Under the pieces are notes generated by a model, which did no database searches, had not been told where the DNA came from, and was given only the letters and a program-made list of their open reading frames with translations. Below are positions 8,738 through 18,381 of a stretch of DNA of 64,000 nucleotides, piece after piece (position 1 is the stretch's first letter; every line of letters starts with the position of its first letter). Both the position numbers and the translations under genes were made by a program. This stretch comes from Rhizobiaceae bacterium (lineage in GTDB: Bacteria > Pseudomonadota > Alphaproteobacteria > Rhizobiales > Rhizobiaceae), in NCBI GenBank assembly GCA_019635755.1, contig JAHBYW010000003.1, positions 310,001-374,000 on the forward strand, written 5' to 3'.

Positions 8738-8756
8738 TCTCCCAAAATCAGCAAGG
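8738..8756 (-). promoter_or_regulatory. Conserved 19-nt 5' leader of the active protease gene
   Basis: Identical on the minus strand to the leader at 5495-5513 (CCTTGCTGATTTTGGGAGA), ending in the Shine-Dalgarno ten bases before the ATG. The third paralogue (start 9976) lacks it, which suggests that the pseudoprotease and this gene are the most recent duplicates or share a control element. Confidence 0.6.
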
Positions 8757-8941
8757 AGCCGGACTAGAACACAAAGATCATGTCCGCATCGTGGTTGCAA
8801 AATGGAATATGCGGGTTGGTTAAGCGACCGCCGACCGACGCTGCGAAGGTATGCAAAATGCAGAGTGTCGGCGAAGGCCTGACGGGCCCGAAACGGGGTC
8901 CAGGCAGCCGGCCCGGCAAGCAGGCCGGCCGCGCTGCCGGT

Positions 8942-9976
8942 TCAGCGGTTGAGGTCGTTCAGCCACTGCTTGTAGGTGGCGTTGATGCGCAGCGACGCAT
9001 TGTCGACGTCGCTTTCCGCGATCAGCACGCCGACGGCCTGCCGCTTGTTGTTCTGGTCGACGATCCACATCGAGCTGCCACTCGCGCCGCCGGAGCTGTC
9101 GCAGTGATGGAAGAAGTTGTCCGTATCCACCATCTCGGCCGACACGTCGCAGGTCGTGCGCCACATCGTGGCGTTCGGCTTGTCGCCGGGGTAGCCGGCC
9201 GTCGTCGCCTCGAAGTCGCCGAGCGTGTTGTAGTTCTGGTACGCCATCCAGCCCAGGCTGTCGCCGATCGGATCGGAGAGGATCATGACGCCGAGGTCCC
9301 AGGGAAGGGTTGATCCGTCATTGCCCTGATACTGCGTGATGTAGCCCTCGACGATATAGACCTCGGCTGACGCGTAGACGCCGAACGGATAGGTCTTGAT
9401 GTCGACCATGCCGGGGACGAAGTAATACTCGTTGTACCAGCCGCCGGTGTGATGATTGTAGAGGCAGTGCGCCGCCGTCATGACGGTGTGCGGTCCGATC
9501 AGCGTGCCGGAGCAGCGGAAAACCTCGCCCTTCGACGTGACCGTCTCGATGTAGCCGATCGTCTTGAAGGGCTGGACCTTGGTGTTCGTCACCTGGACAC
9601 GCTCGTCCTTGCCGAACACCTTGCGGTCCGCCTCTGGCTTCCCGGACTGGCCCTCGCTGCCGCCGCTGAGGTCCGCCCTGACGGCGTCCCGGAGCGACTC
9701 CGACGGATCGACGCGCAGGTCGCGGCCGTCGGCGGAGCGCCCCACGGCGGCCATCGTGCCGACCAGGGCGGCCTCGTCCGTCAGGGGCGCCGCGCGGGCC
9801 GATTCGTCGATGGAGGGGACGTTCTGCTTGCCGCCCTTCGGTTCGTAGTCGACGACCGCCGCGGCGCGCGGCACCTCGCCGGTTCCCTCGCTGCCGGCCG
9901 AATTGTCCGCGGCGACCGCGGCACCGATCCACGCGGCCGTCGCGGAGGCGGCCACAAGCACGTGCATTGCCTTCAT
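8942..9976 (-). CDS. Secreted trypsin-like (V8-type) serine protease, paralogue
   Basis: A 344-aa protein. The upstream frame runs to 10180, but MKAMHVLVAAS at 9976 follows GGGGAAAC and opens the signal peptide (ending AAVAA-DN), so 9976 is used. The prodomain again carries SAGSEGTGEVPRAAAV. The triad is His170 (TAAHC), Asp227 (PWDLGV) and Ser299 (GGASGSS). Alignment with the protein at 7646-8728 is collinear: for example GGWxxxYYFVPGMVD, YIVEGY and GYPGDKP occur in both. Together with the degenerate copy at 4400 this makes a three-member tandem family separated only by the MORN gene. An export role in nutrient acquisition, competition or envelope processing is possible; none is shown by sequence. 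Confidence 0.87.
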   Translation of the reverse strand: MKAMHVLVAASATAAWIGAAVAADNSAGSEGTGEVPRAAAVVDYEPKGGKQNVPSIDESARAAPLTDEAALVGTMAAVGRSADGRDLRVDPSESLRDAVRADLSGGSEGQSGKPEADRKVFGKDERVQVTNTKVQPFKTIGYIETVTSKGEVFRCSGTLIGPHTVMTAAHCLYNHHTGGWYNEYYFVPGMVDIKTYPFGVYASAEVYIVEGYITQYQGNDGSTLPWDLGVMILSDPIGDSLGWMAYQNYNTLGDFEATTAGYPGDKPNATMWRTTCDVSAEMVDTDNFFHHCDSSGGASGSSMWIVDQNNKRQAVGVLIAESDVDNASLRINATYKQWLNDLNR

Positions 9977-10257
9977 AGCAGTTTCCCCATTCCCATCATG
10001 CCAGTCTAGCGGCGGGCAGAGCGGCGTGACACTAGCCGAACAGCTGTGCCTTGTCTCGCCTCCGCAGCGTTTGTCAGAGAGCTTCCGGCGGCGACGATAC
10101 TTCTCCGCAGTGATGCCTTTGACTGCCCCTCCCTCCGCCCCAATTAATCCAACATTGAACACGAGAAATCGCTTCCGCAAAGGCCGTCTTAGGCCTTAAA
10201 AGGCGACGAATACGGGCGGAGCCTGAGATGGTACGCCCTTGGCAACGTCTCTGTCTC

Positions 10258-10263
10258 AGGAGG
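10258..10263 (+). promoter_or_regulatory. Canonical Shine-Dalgarno deciding a TTG start
   Basis: AGGAGG followed by five bases and TTG-AAG-ATC. The ATG-equivalent codons upstream (10239 frame) would put the ribosome site inside the coding region and spoil the signal peptide, so this site fixes the start. Confidence 0.75.
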
Positions 10264-10268
10264 TAATT

Positions 10269-11345
10269 TTGAAGATCATCAACCGGCTCACCTCGAGCGC
10301 CGCGGTTGCGCTGCTTGCAACGGCCGCCGCGATTCCGCTGATGCAGTCCGCATCGGCCCAGGAAACCACCCGTCCGGAACTCAACCCGATGTCGCGCGTG
10401 CCGGAGCTCCGCTCCAAGGCCGCCGCGGCGGCGGCGGATTCCGGCGACCGCGTGTTCGGCGGCGAGATGGCCGACAAGGGCGAGTGGCCCTTCCAGGTCG
10501 CACTGCTCACCTCGGACTGGCTGAACGCCGATCCGAACTCGCAGCCCGACGCGCAGTTCTGCGGCGGCAGCCTGATCGCCCCGAACTGGGTGCTGACCGC
10601 GGCGCACTGCGTCTCCGATGGCACGGACACCATCCCGACCGGTTCCGTGACCATCCTCGTCGGCGCGACTCACCTTTCCGAGGGTACGCGCTACAAGGTC
10701 TCCCAGATCATCGCGCATGAAGGCTACAGCACGATGACGCTGGACAACGACATCGCGCTGATCCGCCTGGCGGAAGAGGCCACTGCGCCGGTCATCAACC
10801 TGCCGGCCGGTCCGGGCGCGGACGCCGGCAAGGCGACCGTCATCGGCTGGGGCATGAAGGAGGACGGCACGTTCCCGAGCGACCTCATGGAAGCCGAGAT
10901 CGACCTGGTCCCGAACCAGGCCTGCAACGACGGTATCCGCGAGATCTACGCCTACGACCTCGGCCTCATCCTGCGCGACTGGGGCACCCGCATGAAGTAT
11001 TCGGAGGAGTCGATCCAGGCCGCCACCAAGACGCTGTCGGCGACGATGGGCGACGCGCTCACGGGCAACATGATCTGCGCCGGCGAGCAGTCCGGCCAGC
11101 GCGACGCCTGCAACGGCGACAGCGGCGGTCCGCTGTTCATCAAGGAAGGCGACGGCCTGACCCAGGTCGGCATCGTCAGCTGGGGTGAAGGCCCGCTCGA
11201 CGCGTCGGCCGCCTGCGGCCACAAGAACGCCTACGGCGTCTATACGCGCCTCGGCAACTACGTCGACTGGGTGAAGACCCAGATGGCCTCCGAGCCCCCG
11301 GCAAGCGGCGGCAGCGGCGGCGTCGGCACCATCTCCAAGGGCTGA
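10269..11345 (+). CDS. Secreted trypsin (S1A serine protease), TTG start
   Basis: Classical trypsin-like protease on the strand opposite to the neighbouring block. The start is taken as TTG at 10269: a perfect AGGAGG (10258-10263) lies five bases upstream, and the resulting protein begins with the signal peptide MKIINRLTSSAAVALLATAA ending SASA-QE. Zymogen cleavage would occur at R61 before VFGGE. The triad is His113 (LTAAHC), Asp161 (LDNDIALIRL) and Ser285 (CNGDSGGPLF). Asp279, six residues before the serine, predicts Arg/Lys specificity. Three cysteine pairs typical of S1A are visible. The mature domain ends YVDWVKTQM, followed by a Gly/Ser-rich tail. A strong terminator follows, so the gene is a single transcription unit. 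Confidence 0.92.
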   Translation: MKIINRLTSSAAVALLATAAAIPLMQSASAQETTRPELNPMSRVPELRSKAAAAAADSGDRVFGGEMADKGEWPFQVALLTSDWLNADPNSQPDAQFCGGSLIAPNWVLTAAHCVSDGTDTIPTGSVTILVGATHLSEGTRYKVSQIIAHEGYSTMTLDNDIALIRLAEEATAPVINLPAGPGADAGKATVIGWGMKEDGTFPSDLMEAEIDLVPNQACNDGIREIYAYDLGLILRDWGTRMKYSEESIQAATKTLSATMGDALTGNMICAGEQSGQRDACNGDSGGPLFIKEGDGLTQVGIVSWGEGPLDASAACGHKNAYGVYTRLGNYVDWVKTQMASEPPASGGSGGVGTISKG

Positions 11346-11381
11346 TCGGCTTCGGCAGATCGCTTCAGGCGAATGAACGGA

Positions 11382-11412
11382 AACGGCGGGGCAAGTCCCC
11401 GCCGTTTTCTTT
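11382..11412 (+). terminator. Rho-independent terminator of the trypsin gene
   Basis: A perfect 10-bp stem (AACGGCGGGG 11382-11391 / CCCCGCCGTT 11397-11406) with loop CAAGT is followed by TTCTTTT, 37 bases after the trypsin stop codon. The next gene is convergent, so the structure may also limit antisense reading into it. Confidence 0.85.
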
Positions 11413-11451
11413 TCCGGCGTCTGTCGTCTCAGGCAGGTGCAGCCGCCTGTG

Positions 11452-13065
11452 TCAGCGGGGCTGGTACTCGAAAACGTCGAAGTCCGCCGTCCTGGCGGCG
11501 CCGCTGGTGTCGAAGGCCAGCATGCCGATGAAGGCGCCGGTGAACGAGCCATGCTCGCCGCGCCCGCCCTCGTCCGAGATGACGCTGGCGTCGAGTACCG
11601 GGCCGAGCTTCGTCCAGTTGCCCTTGCCCACGCGATAGAAGAACTGGAGCGAGGGACCGTCCACGTCCGCCGCGAGCCCCACCGGCGAATCGCCCGGCAC
11701 CGGGATCGGCTCGCCGAGCGGGAACTCCAGCTTGCCGTCCGGCCACGAGCCCGGACAGGACAGGATCGTCAGCACGCGGCCCAGCCTGGCGTTGTGCGTG
11801 ATCCCGGCGAAGTGGAACTTGTGCCGATTGTAGTAGTGCGTCAGGCCCGCCATCTGCTGGAAGGTCTCGGGATCAAACGACACCTCCGTCTCGGCGCGGA
11901 ACGAGAAGTCCTCCTGCCGGCGCGCGACGAGCGCCTGCTCGTACCAGCTGCCCACCGATTCGCGCGCAAAGAGACGAAGCGAGCCGGGCTTCTCGGTCAG
12001 CGAGAACAGCCGCTCCGGATAGGGTGTCCGCAGCCACTGGAAATCGGCGGGCAGATCGGCCGTGTCGAACTCGCTGCGCACCGTCGTACGCGGCGCGGGC
12101 GCCGTCGTCCTGCCTCCCGGCTCCTCGACCTCGACCGACGGCACCAGCGAATTCTTCGCAAGCCGCAGCCAGCCGTCAGAACCCCAGACGCATTTCTGGA
12201 TCGCGGTTTCGCGCCCCAGCGGCGAGCGGCGGATGCCCGGCAGCGGACGGCCGGTCAGATGCGTGTGATAGACGTCGCCCTCCGGCGTCTCGACGATCTG
12301 TCCGTGGCCGGCGCGCTGCAGCGGCGCGTCGGGCGAATCCTTCGACGTGATGACATGCACGTCGGGATGCATCTCGTAGGGTCCGTCGATCGTGCGCGAG
12401 CGCGCCATCGTGACGACGTGATCGTAGCCGGTACCGCCCTCGGCGGTCGTCAGATAGTACCAGCCGTTCTTCTTGTAGAGATGCGGTCCCTCTACCAGAC
12501 CGTGATCGCTGCCGGCGAAAATGTTCTTCACCGGACCCACCAGCCTGCCTGCCTTCGCATCGTATTCCTGCAGCAGGATGCCGGCGAAGGAGGGATGCTT
12601 CGGCTGGCCGCCGACACCATGCGAGACATGGTTCCAGACCATGTTCAGGAACCATTTCCGGCCGTCATCGTCATGGAACAGCGACGGGTCAAAGCCGCTG
12701 GAGTTCACGTAGACGGGATCGGACCACGGGCCCTCCACCGCAGGCGCGGTGACGATGTAGTTGTGCGTGTCCTTGAAGTTGCCGTCGATGCGTTTGACGT
12801 CGGTGTAGACGAGCCAGAACAGACCGTCGGCATAGGACAGGCACGGCGCCCAGATGCCACCCGAGTCGGGATTGCCGCGCATGTCGAGCTGGCTGGCACG
12901 CTCCAGCGGTCGCTTGGCCAGCCGCCAGTTCACGAGATCGGCCGAATGGTGGATCTGGACGCCGGGATACCATTCGAAGGTCGAGGTCGCGATGTAGTAG
13001 TCGCGACCGACCCGGACGATCGACGGATCCGGGTTGAAGCCCGGCAGGATCGGATTGCGGATCAT
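11452..13065 (-). CDS. Glycoside hydrolase family 43 (beta-xylosidase type)
   Basis: A 537-aa enzyme starting at MIRNPILPGF (ribosome site CGGAGGACGACTGGG); the longer open frame upstream is a shadow of the aldo/keto reductase gene. The N-terminal five-bladed propeller shows the three GH43 acidic residues: Asp13 in FNPDPSI (base), Asp126 in SSGFDPSLF (pKa modulator) and Glu192 in LVEGPHLY (acid). The C-terminal 200 residues form the beta-sandwich domain typical of two-domain beta-xylosidases such as XynB. There is no signal peptide, so it acts on imported oligosaccharides. It is the last gene of the LacI-linked ABC-transporter operon, which points to xylo- or arabino-oligosaccharides; the exact glycoside is inferred. 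Confidence 0.9.
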   Translation of the reverse strand: MIRNPILPGFNPDPSIVRVGRDYYIATSTFEWYPGVQIHHSADLVNWRLAKRPLERASQLDMRGNPDSGGIWAPCLSYADGLFWLVYTDVKRIDGNFKDTHNYIVTAPAVEGPWSDPVYVNSSGFDPSLFHDDDGRKWFLNMVWNHVSHGVGGQPKHPSFAGILLQEYDAKAGRLVGPVKNIFAGSDHGLVEGPHLYKKNGWYYLTTAEGGTGYDHVVTMARSRTIDGPYEMHPDVHVITSKDSPDAPLQRAGHGQIVETPEGDVYHTHLTGRPLPGIRRSPLGRETAIQKCVWGSDGWLRLAKNSLVPSVEVEEPGGRTTAPAPRTTVRSEFDTADLPADFQWLRTPYPERLFSLTEKPGSLRLFARESVGSWYEQALVARRQEDFSFRAETEVSFDPETFQQMAGLTHYYNRHKFHFAGITHNARLGRVLTILSCPGSWPDGKLEFPLGEPIPVPGDSPVGLAADVDGPSLQFFYRVGKGNWTKLGPVLDASVISDEGGRGEHGSFTGAFIGMLAFDTSGAARTADFDVFEYQPR

Positions 13066-13091
13066 CCCAGTCGTCCTCCGAACCCCATGTG

Positions 13092-14141
13092 CTATTTCTT
13101 CCTCGCCGGACCCTTGCGCTCCGCCGAGGCTGCCCACAGGTTGATGTCGGCCTCGCGCGCGAACTTGTCGATTTCTTTCAGTTCCGCTTCGCTGAAATCG
13201 CGGTTCTTCAGCGCGCCGACGCAGTCGTCGACCTGCTCCGGCCGGCTGGCGCCGATCAGCGCCGTCGTGACGCGGCCGCCCCTGAGCACCCAGGCCAGCG
13301 CCATCTGCGCCAGCGTCTGACCGCGCTTCTTCGCGATCGCGTTCAGGCCCTTGATGTTCTTGATCGTGTTGTCGTTCAGGAACTCCTGGCGCAGCGACTT
13401 GCCCTGGGCCGCACGGCTCTCGGCCGGGATGCCCTTCAGGTACTTGTCGGTCAGCATGCCCTGCGCCAGCGGCGAGAAGACGATCGAGCCGATGCCCAGC
13501 CCGTCCAGCGTGTCGAGGAGGCCGTCGTCCTCCACCCAGCGGTTGATCATGGAGTAGGACGGCTGGTGGATCAGGCACGGCGTGCCGAGCTGCTTCAGGA
13601 TCGTCGCCGCTTCGCGCGTGCGCTGGGAGTTGTAGGACGAGATGCCGGCATAGAGCGCCCTGCCCGACCGCACCGCCTGGTCGAGCGCCATCATCGTCTC
13701 CTCGAGCGGCGTGTTCGGGTCGAAGCGGTGGGAATAGAAGATGTCGACATAGTCAACGCCCATGCGCTTCAGGCTCTGGTCGAGACTGGCGAGCAGATAT
13801 TTGCGGCTCCCCCACTCGCCATACGGCCCTGGCCACATGCCGTAGCCGGCCTTGGTCGAAATGATCAGCTCGTCGCGATAGCCATGGAAATCGGTGCGCA
13901 GGATTTCGCCGAACGCGGTTTCGGCAGAGCCTGCCGGCGGGCCGTAATTGTTCGCGAGATCGAAATGGGTGATGCCGAGGTCGAAGGCACGGCGGGCAAT
14001 GGCACGCTTGGTCTCGTGCGGCGTGTCGCCGCCGAAATTGTGCCAGAGGCCGAGCGAGATCGCCGGCAGCAACAGACCCGACCGACCACAGCGGTTGTAG
14101 GTCATCGATTCGTAGCGGCTTTCGGCGGGGGCGTAGGTCAT
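13092..14141 (-). CDS. Aldo/keto reductase (L-glyceraldehyde-3-phosphate reductase / YghZ type)
   Basis: A 349-aa NADPH-dependent (beta/alpha)8 reductase of the AKR14/KCNAB-like group. It contains the tetrad residues Asp in ITHFDLANNYGP, Tyr in NNYGP, Lys in IISTKAGYGMWPGPYG, and His in YVDIFYSHRFDPNTP. The C-terminal cofactor block is TTALIGASRPEQV. The WPGPYG insertion and the length match L-glyceraldehyde-3-phosphate reductase relatives, which reduce aldehydes such as methylglyoxal. It lies 26 bp upstream of the GH43 gene in the same operon, so its physiological substrate may be a sugar-derived carbonyl; that is inference. Confidence 0.88.
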   Translation of the reverse strand: MTYAPAESRYESMTYNRCGRSGLLLPAISLGLWHNFGGDTPHETKRAIARRAFDLGITHFDLANNYGPPAGSAETAFGEILRTDFHGYRDELIISTKAGYGMWPGPYGEWGSRKYLLASLDQSLKRMGVDYVDIFYSHRFDPNTPLEETMMALDQAVRSGRALYAGISSYNSQRTREAATILKQLGTPCLIHQPSYSMINRWVEDDGLLDTLDGLGIGSIVFSPLAQGMLTDKYLKGIPAESRAAQGKSLRQEFLNDNTIKNIKGLNAIAKKRGQTLAQMALAWVLRGGRVTTALIGASRPEQVDDCVGALKNRDFSEAELKEIDKFAREADINLWAASAERKGPARKK

Positions 14142-14202
14142 GGCGATCCTCAGATTCAGGCAGACCAGGATTGACAGCGGATGGGTCGCCGGAGGTCAAG
14201 AT

Positions 14203-14357
14203 GCCCCCTCACCCGGATTGCCGATCTCGTCAGTTCGCGGCTTCGGGTCAATCGGACCTCTCCCGGTCGGGGCCAGGAAACAGCCGCGCTGATGGTTGCC
14301 TCTTCTTCCCAACGGGGAGAAGGTGGCGAGGGCGCAGCCCGGGTCGGATGAGGGGGC
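14203..14357. repeat. Palindromic intergenic repeat (rhizobial RIME-like)
   Basis: Terminal arms GCCCCCTCACCCG (14203-14215) and CGGATGAGGGGGC (14345-14357) are inverted with 12 of 13 matches. Between them lie further motifs typical of rhizobial intergenic repeats, such as AACGGGGAGAAGGTGGCGAGGG near 14318-14338. It fills the gap between two genes of one operon (14142-14388), so it is transcribed and may act in mRNA processing. The family name is by resemblance only. Confidence 0.6.
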
Positions 14358-14388
14358 GTGTTCCGCATCCGCAACACGCCCGCCGTCC

Positions 14389-15561
14389 CTACTTCTTCTT
14401 CGCCGGCTTCCTGGCCGCCGGTGCCTTCTTCGCCATCAGCGCCTTGGCCTCGGCGATGCCGAGTGCCGCGGGGCGCTCGCAAGTCGTCTGCAGCGTCACG
14501 ACCTTGCCGGTCTCGGCGGCCGTCAGGATGCCAGTCATCACGTCGACGGCGTGGAGCGCCAGCTCCATCGAGCAGCGGTGCGGCCGGCCTTCCTGGATGG
14601 CGACCGCCATGTCGGCGAGCCCGACGGTGCGATAGTTTGCCATCGCGCCCTGCGAATGCTGCTGGTTCGGCACCGAGAAGGGATGCGCCCATTTGGGCTC
14701 CTTCTTGACTTCCTCGCCGCGCTTGGTGAAGCGGACCTCGCCACCGAAGAAGTTCGGATCGGGCACGTGCAGCGTGCCCTCCTCGCCGTACAGCTCCATC
14801 GGCTTGTGCCCATGGTTCCAGACGTCCCAGCTGGTGTTCATCGTCACCACCGCGCCGTTCTCAAATTCCATCACCGCGTGGATGGTGGTGGGGGTCTTGA
14901 CCGGGATCTTCTGACCGTAGCGCGGCTTCGACGTGATCGTGCGTTCCTTGGCCGGGGTGCTGGCGAACGCTGTGACGCGCTTCACCGGCCCGATCAGCTG
15001 GATCAGGTTGGTGACGTAGTAGGGTCCGATATCGAGGACCGGGCCGGCGCCGGGCAGGAAGAAGAAGTCCGGGTTCGGATGCCAGTGCTCCATGCCGTGG
15101 CTCATCACGTAGGCGGTGCCGCTGGTGATCCTGCCGACCTTGCCGCTGTCGATCAGGTCGCGGGCGAGCTGATGGGCGCCCCCGAGGAAAGTGTCCGGCG
15201 CGGAGCCGATGCGGAGGTTCTTCTTCGCCGCGCGCTTCTTCAGGTCGAGACCTTCCTTGACCGAGAGCACGAAGGGTTTCTCGGAATAGACGTGCTTGCC
15301 GGCGTCGAGCGCGCGCTTCGATACCTCGTAGTGTGCGGCGGGAATCGTCAGGTTGACGACGATGTCGATGTCCTTCGCCTGGAGCAGTCCCTCGACCGTC
15401 TCCGCCCGCACGTTGAATTCGGCGGCGCGTGCCTTCGCCGCCTTCATGTCGATGTCGGCGCATGCCCGCATCTCGATGCCGCGGAACAGCGGCGCCAGGC
15501 GGAAATAGGCCGCCGAGATGTTACCGCAGCCGATAACACCCACCCCCAAAGTCTTAGCCAT
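14389..15561 (-). CDS. Gfo/Idh/MocA family NAD(P)-dependent oxidoreductase
   Basis: A 390-aa dehydrogenase. The N-terminal Rossmann fold has VGVIGCGNISAAY (dinucleotide site), the conserved EKPF at about residue 95, and a C-terminal alpha/beta substrate domain with GPVLDIGPYYVTNLIQLIG. The last 20 residues are an Ala/Lys/Pro tail (KKAPAARKPAKKK), unusual for the family and probably disordered. Family members oxidise or reduce sugars, inositols and amino sugars. The sugar-isomerase and ABC genes in the same operon suggest a 3-keto- or aldonate-type step on the imported sugar. The precise reaction cannot be read from sequence. Confidence 0.88.
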   Translation of the reverse strand: MAKTLGVGVIGCGNISAAYFRLAPLFRGIEMRACADIDMKAAKARAAEFNVRAETVEGLLQAKDIDIVVNLTIPAAHYEVSKRALDAGKHVYSEKPFVLSVKEGLDLKKRAAKKNLRIGSAPDTFLGGAHQLARDLIDSGKVGRITSGTAYVMSHGMEHWHPNPDFFFLPGAGPVLDIGPYYVTNLIQLIGPVKRVTAFASTPAKERTITSKPRYGQKIPVKTPTTIHAVMEFENGAVVTMNTSWDVWNHGHKPMELYGEEGTLHVPDPNFFGGEVRFTKRGEEVKKEPKWAHPFSVPNQQHSQGAMANYRTVGLADMAVAIQEGRPHRCSMELALHAVDVMTGILTAAETGKVVTLQTTCERPAALGIAEAKALMAKKAPAARKPAKKK

Positions 15562-15573
15562 TGAAGATTGCTC

Positions 15574-16320
15574 CTAGAACGTCTTGCAGGTTTCGATCGA
15601 CCGGCGCGCAAATCGCTCGAAGTCGCTCGGATTGTCGTGTTCCATGACGAAGATATCGGCCTTGGTCTTGGCGCGCAGCGCCTTGACCAGCCCAGCCCAG
15701 TCGACCGTGCCGTGGCCCACGTCGGCCCAGCCATCCTCGTCCTTCGCCTGCCCCGCCGGGGCGATGTCCTTGACGTGGACGGCGACGATGCGTCCGGCAT
15801 AGGCGTCGATCCACTTCATCGGGTCGGCGCCGCCGCGGATGACCCAGGCCACGTCCATCTCGAAGTCGATCGACGGCGCCGCGTCGAGGATGTGCGCCAT
15901 GGGCGTCGAACCGTCCGGCAGCGTCTTGAACTCGAAGTCGTGGTTGTGCCAGCCGAAGGCCAGGCCGGCGTCCTGGTAGACCTTGCCGACCTTGGCGAGC
16001 CGCCGTCCGAACTCCTTCCAGCCCGCGGCGTCGGCCGGACGCTGCTCGGCCGCGATGTGCGGGCAGGCGACCAGTTTCATGCCCAGCAGCTTGGCGACGC
16101 GCAGCGCGGTCGCCGAGTCGTTTTCCAGCATGTCGAGCGAGAAGTGGCCGGACGGCATGGTCAGCCCGTTCTTGTCCAGCTCCGCCTTGATCGCATCGGC
16201 GCTGCCATAGAGCCCGCCGAAGCCTTCGACCTGCTTGTAACCCAGCCGGGCGAGCGTCTGGATCACCTTGTCCCACGGCTGGAAGTTGCGCGCGCTGTAG
16301 AGCTGAAATGACCAGTCCAT
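15574..16320 (-). CDS. Sugar phosphate isomerase/epimerase (xylose isomerase-like TIM barrel)
   Basis: A 248-aa AP-endonuclease-2/xylose-isomerase-like barrel. Probable metal and active-site residues lie in GWHNHDFEF, FEMDVAWV, VHVKDI and FVMEHDNP, in the order seen in IolE/YcjR-type proteins. It overlaps no neighbour but lies 12 bp from the dehydrogenase gene. The combination of a Gfo/Idh/MocA dehydrogenase with this isomerase/epimerase recurs in bacterial pathways that handle keto-sugars or inositol-like compounds. The substrate here is unknown, and the link to beta-xylosides through the GH43 gene is inference. Confidence 0.85.
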   Translation of the reverse strand: MDWSFQLYSARNFQPWDKVIQTLARLGYKQVEGFGGLYGSADAIKAELDKNGLTMPSGHFSLDMLENDSATALRVAKLLGMKLVACPHIAAEQRPADAAGWKEFGRRLAKVGKVYQDAGLAFGWHNHDFEFKTLPDGSTPMAHILDAAPSIDFEMDVAWVIRGGADPMKWIDAYAGRIVAVHVKDIAPAGQAKDEDGWADVGHGTVDWAGLVKALRAKTKADIFVMEHDNPSDFERFARRSIETCKTF

Positions 16321-16361
16321 GATGTGTGTCCGTATGCTGCTTTCGGTTGTTCGGGAGGGGA

Positions 16362-17447
<1,086 letters not shown>

Positions 17448-17451
17448 GGCA

Positions 17452-18381
17452 TCACCCCTTCACCGCGCCCGCGGCAATGCCACGCACGAACAGTTTTCCA
17501 GACACGAAGTAGACGATCAGCGGCACGAGCCCGGTGAGCAGCGTGGCCGCCATGTTGACGTTGTATTCCTTCACGCCCTGCACCGAGTTGACGATGTTGT
17601 TGAGCTGGACGGTCATCGGGTAGACGTCCGGCTTGGTGTAGACGACGCCGAACAGGAAGTCGTTCCAGATGCCGGTGACCTGCAGGATCATCGCGACGAC
17701 GAAGATCGGCAGCGACATCGGCAGCATGATGCGGAAGTAGATGCCCCAGAAGCCGGCGCCGTCGACGCGCGCGGCCTTGAACAGTTCCTCCGGCAGCGAC
17801 GTGAAATAGTTGCGGAAGAGCAGCGTCAGGATCGGCATGCCGAAGATCGAGTGGACGATCACCAGGCCCGAGAGCGAGCCATAGAGGCCGATCTCGCGCA
17901 GGATGATGACGATCGGATAGAGCATCACCTGATAGGGGATGAAGGCGCCGAAGATCAGGATGGTGAAGAAGATATCGGCGCCCTTGAACTTCCAGTTGGC
18001 CAGCGCGTAGCCGTTGAGCGAGGCGATGGCGATCGAGATGATCACCGACGGCACGGTGATGCGCACCGAGTTCCAGAAGCCGCGCGACAGGCCCTCGCAG
18101 TTGAGGCCCGTGCAGGCCTGCGCCCAGGCCTTGACCCAGGGCTCGAAGGTGATCTCGACGGGGGGTGCGAAGATGTTGCCGAGGCGGATCTCCGGCATCC
18201 CCTTCAGCGACGTGACGATCATCACGTAGAGCGGCAGGAGATAGTAGATCGAGACCAGCGCCAGCGTGCCGTAGATGAAGATGTTGCGGCGCGAGAAGGA
18301 CCGGCGCGGCCGCGGTCCCGAAGGACCGGCAGCGATCATGGGCTCCATGTGAGCCGCGGCGACGTGGGAGACGCTCGACAT
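17452..18381 (-). CDS. ABC sugar transporter permease (MalG type)
   Basis: A 309-aa inner-membrane protein. The first ~30 residues are a cytoplasmic tail rich in Arg and Pro; hydrophobic helices follow from IFIYGTLALVSIYYLLPLYV onward. The EAA motif that contacts the ATPase appears as EELFKAARVDGAGFWGIYFRI (about 222-242, family form EAA-x3-G). Its start codon shares one base with the stop of the partner permease, indicating coupled translation. No substrate specificity can be read beyond a carbohydrate (CUT1). Confidence 0.93.
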   Translation of the reverse strand: MSSVSHVAAAHMEPMIAAGPSGPRPRRSFSRRNIFIYGTLALVSIYYLLPLYVMIVTSLKGMPEIRLGNIFAPPVEITFEPWVKAWAQACTGLNCEGLSRGFWNSVRITVPSVIISIAIASLNGYALANWKFKGADIFFTILIFGAFIPYQVMLYPIVIILREIGLYGSLSGLVIVHSIFGMPILTLLFRNYFTSLPEELFKAARVDGAGFWGIYFRIMLPMSLPIFVVAMILQVTGIWNDFLFGVVYTKPDVYPMTVQLNNIVNSVQGVKEYNVNMAATLLTGLVPLIVYFVSGKLFVRGIAAGAVKG

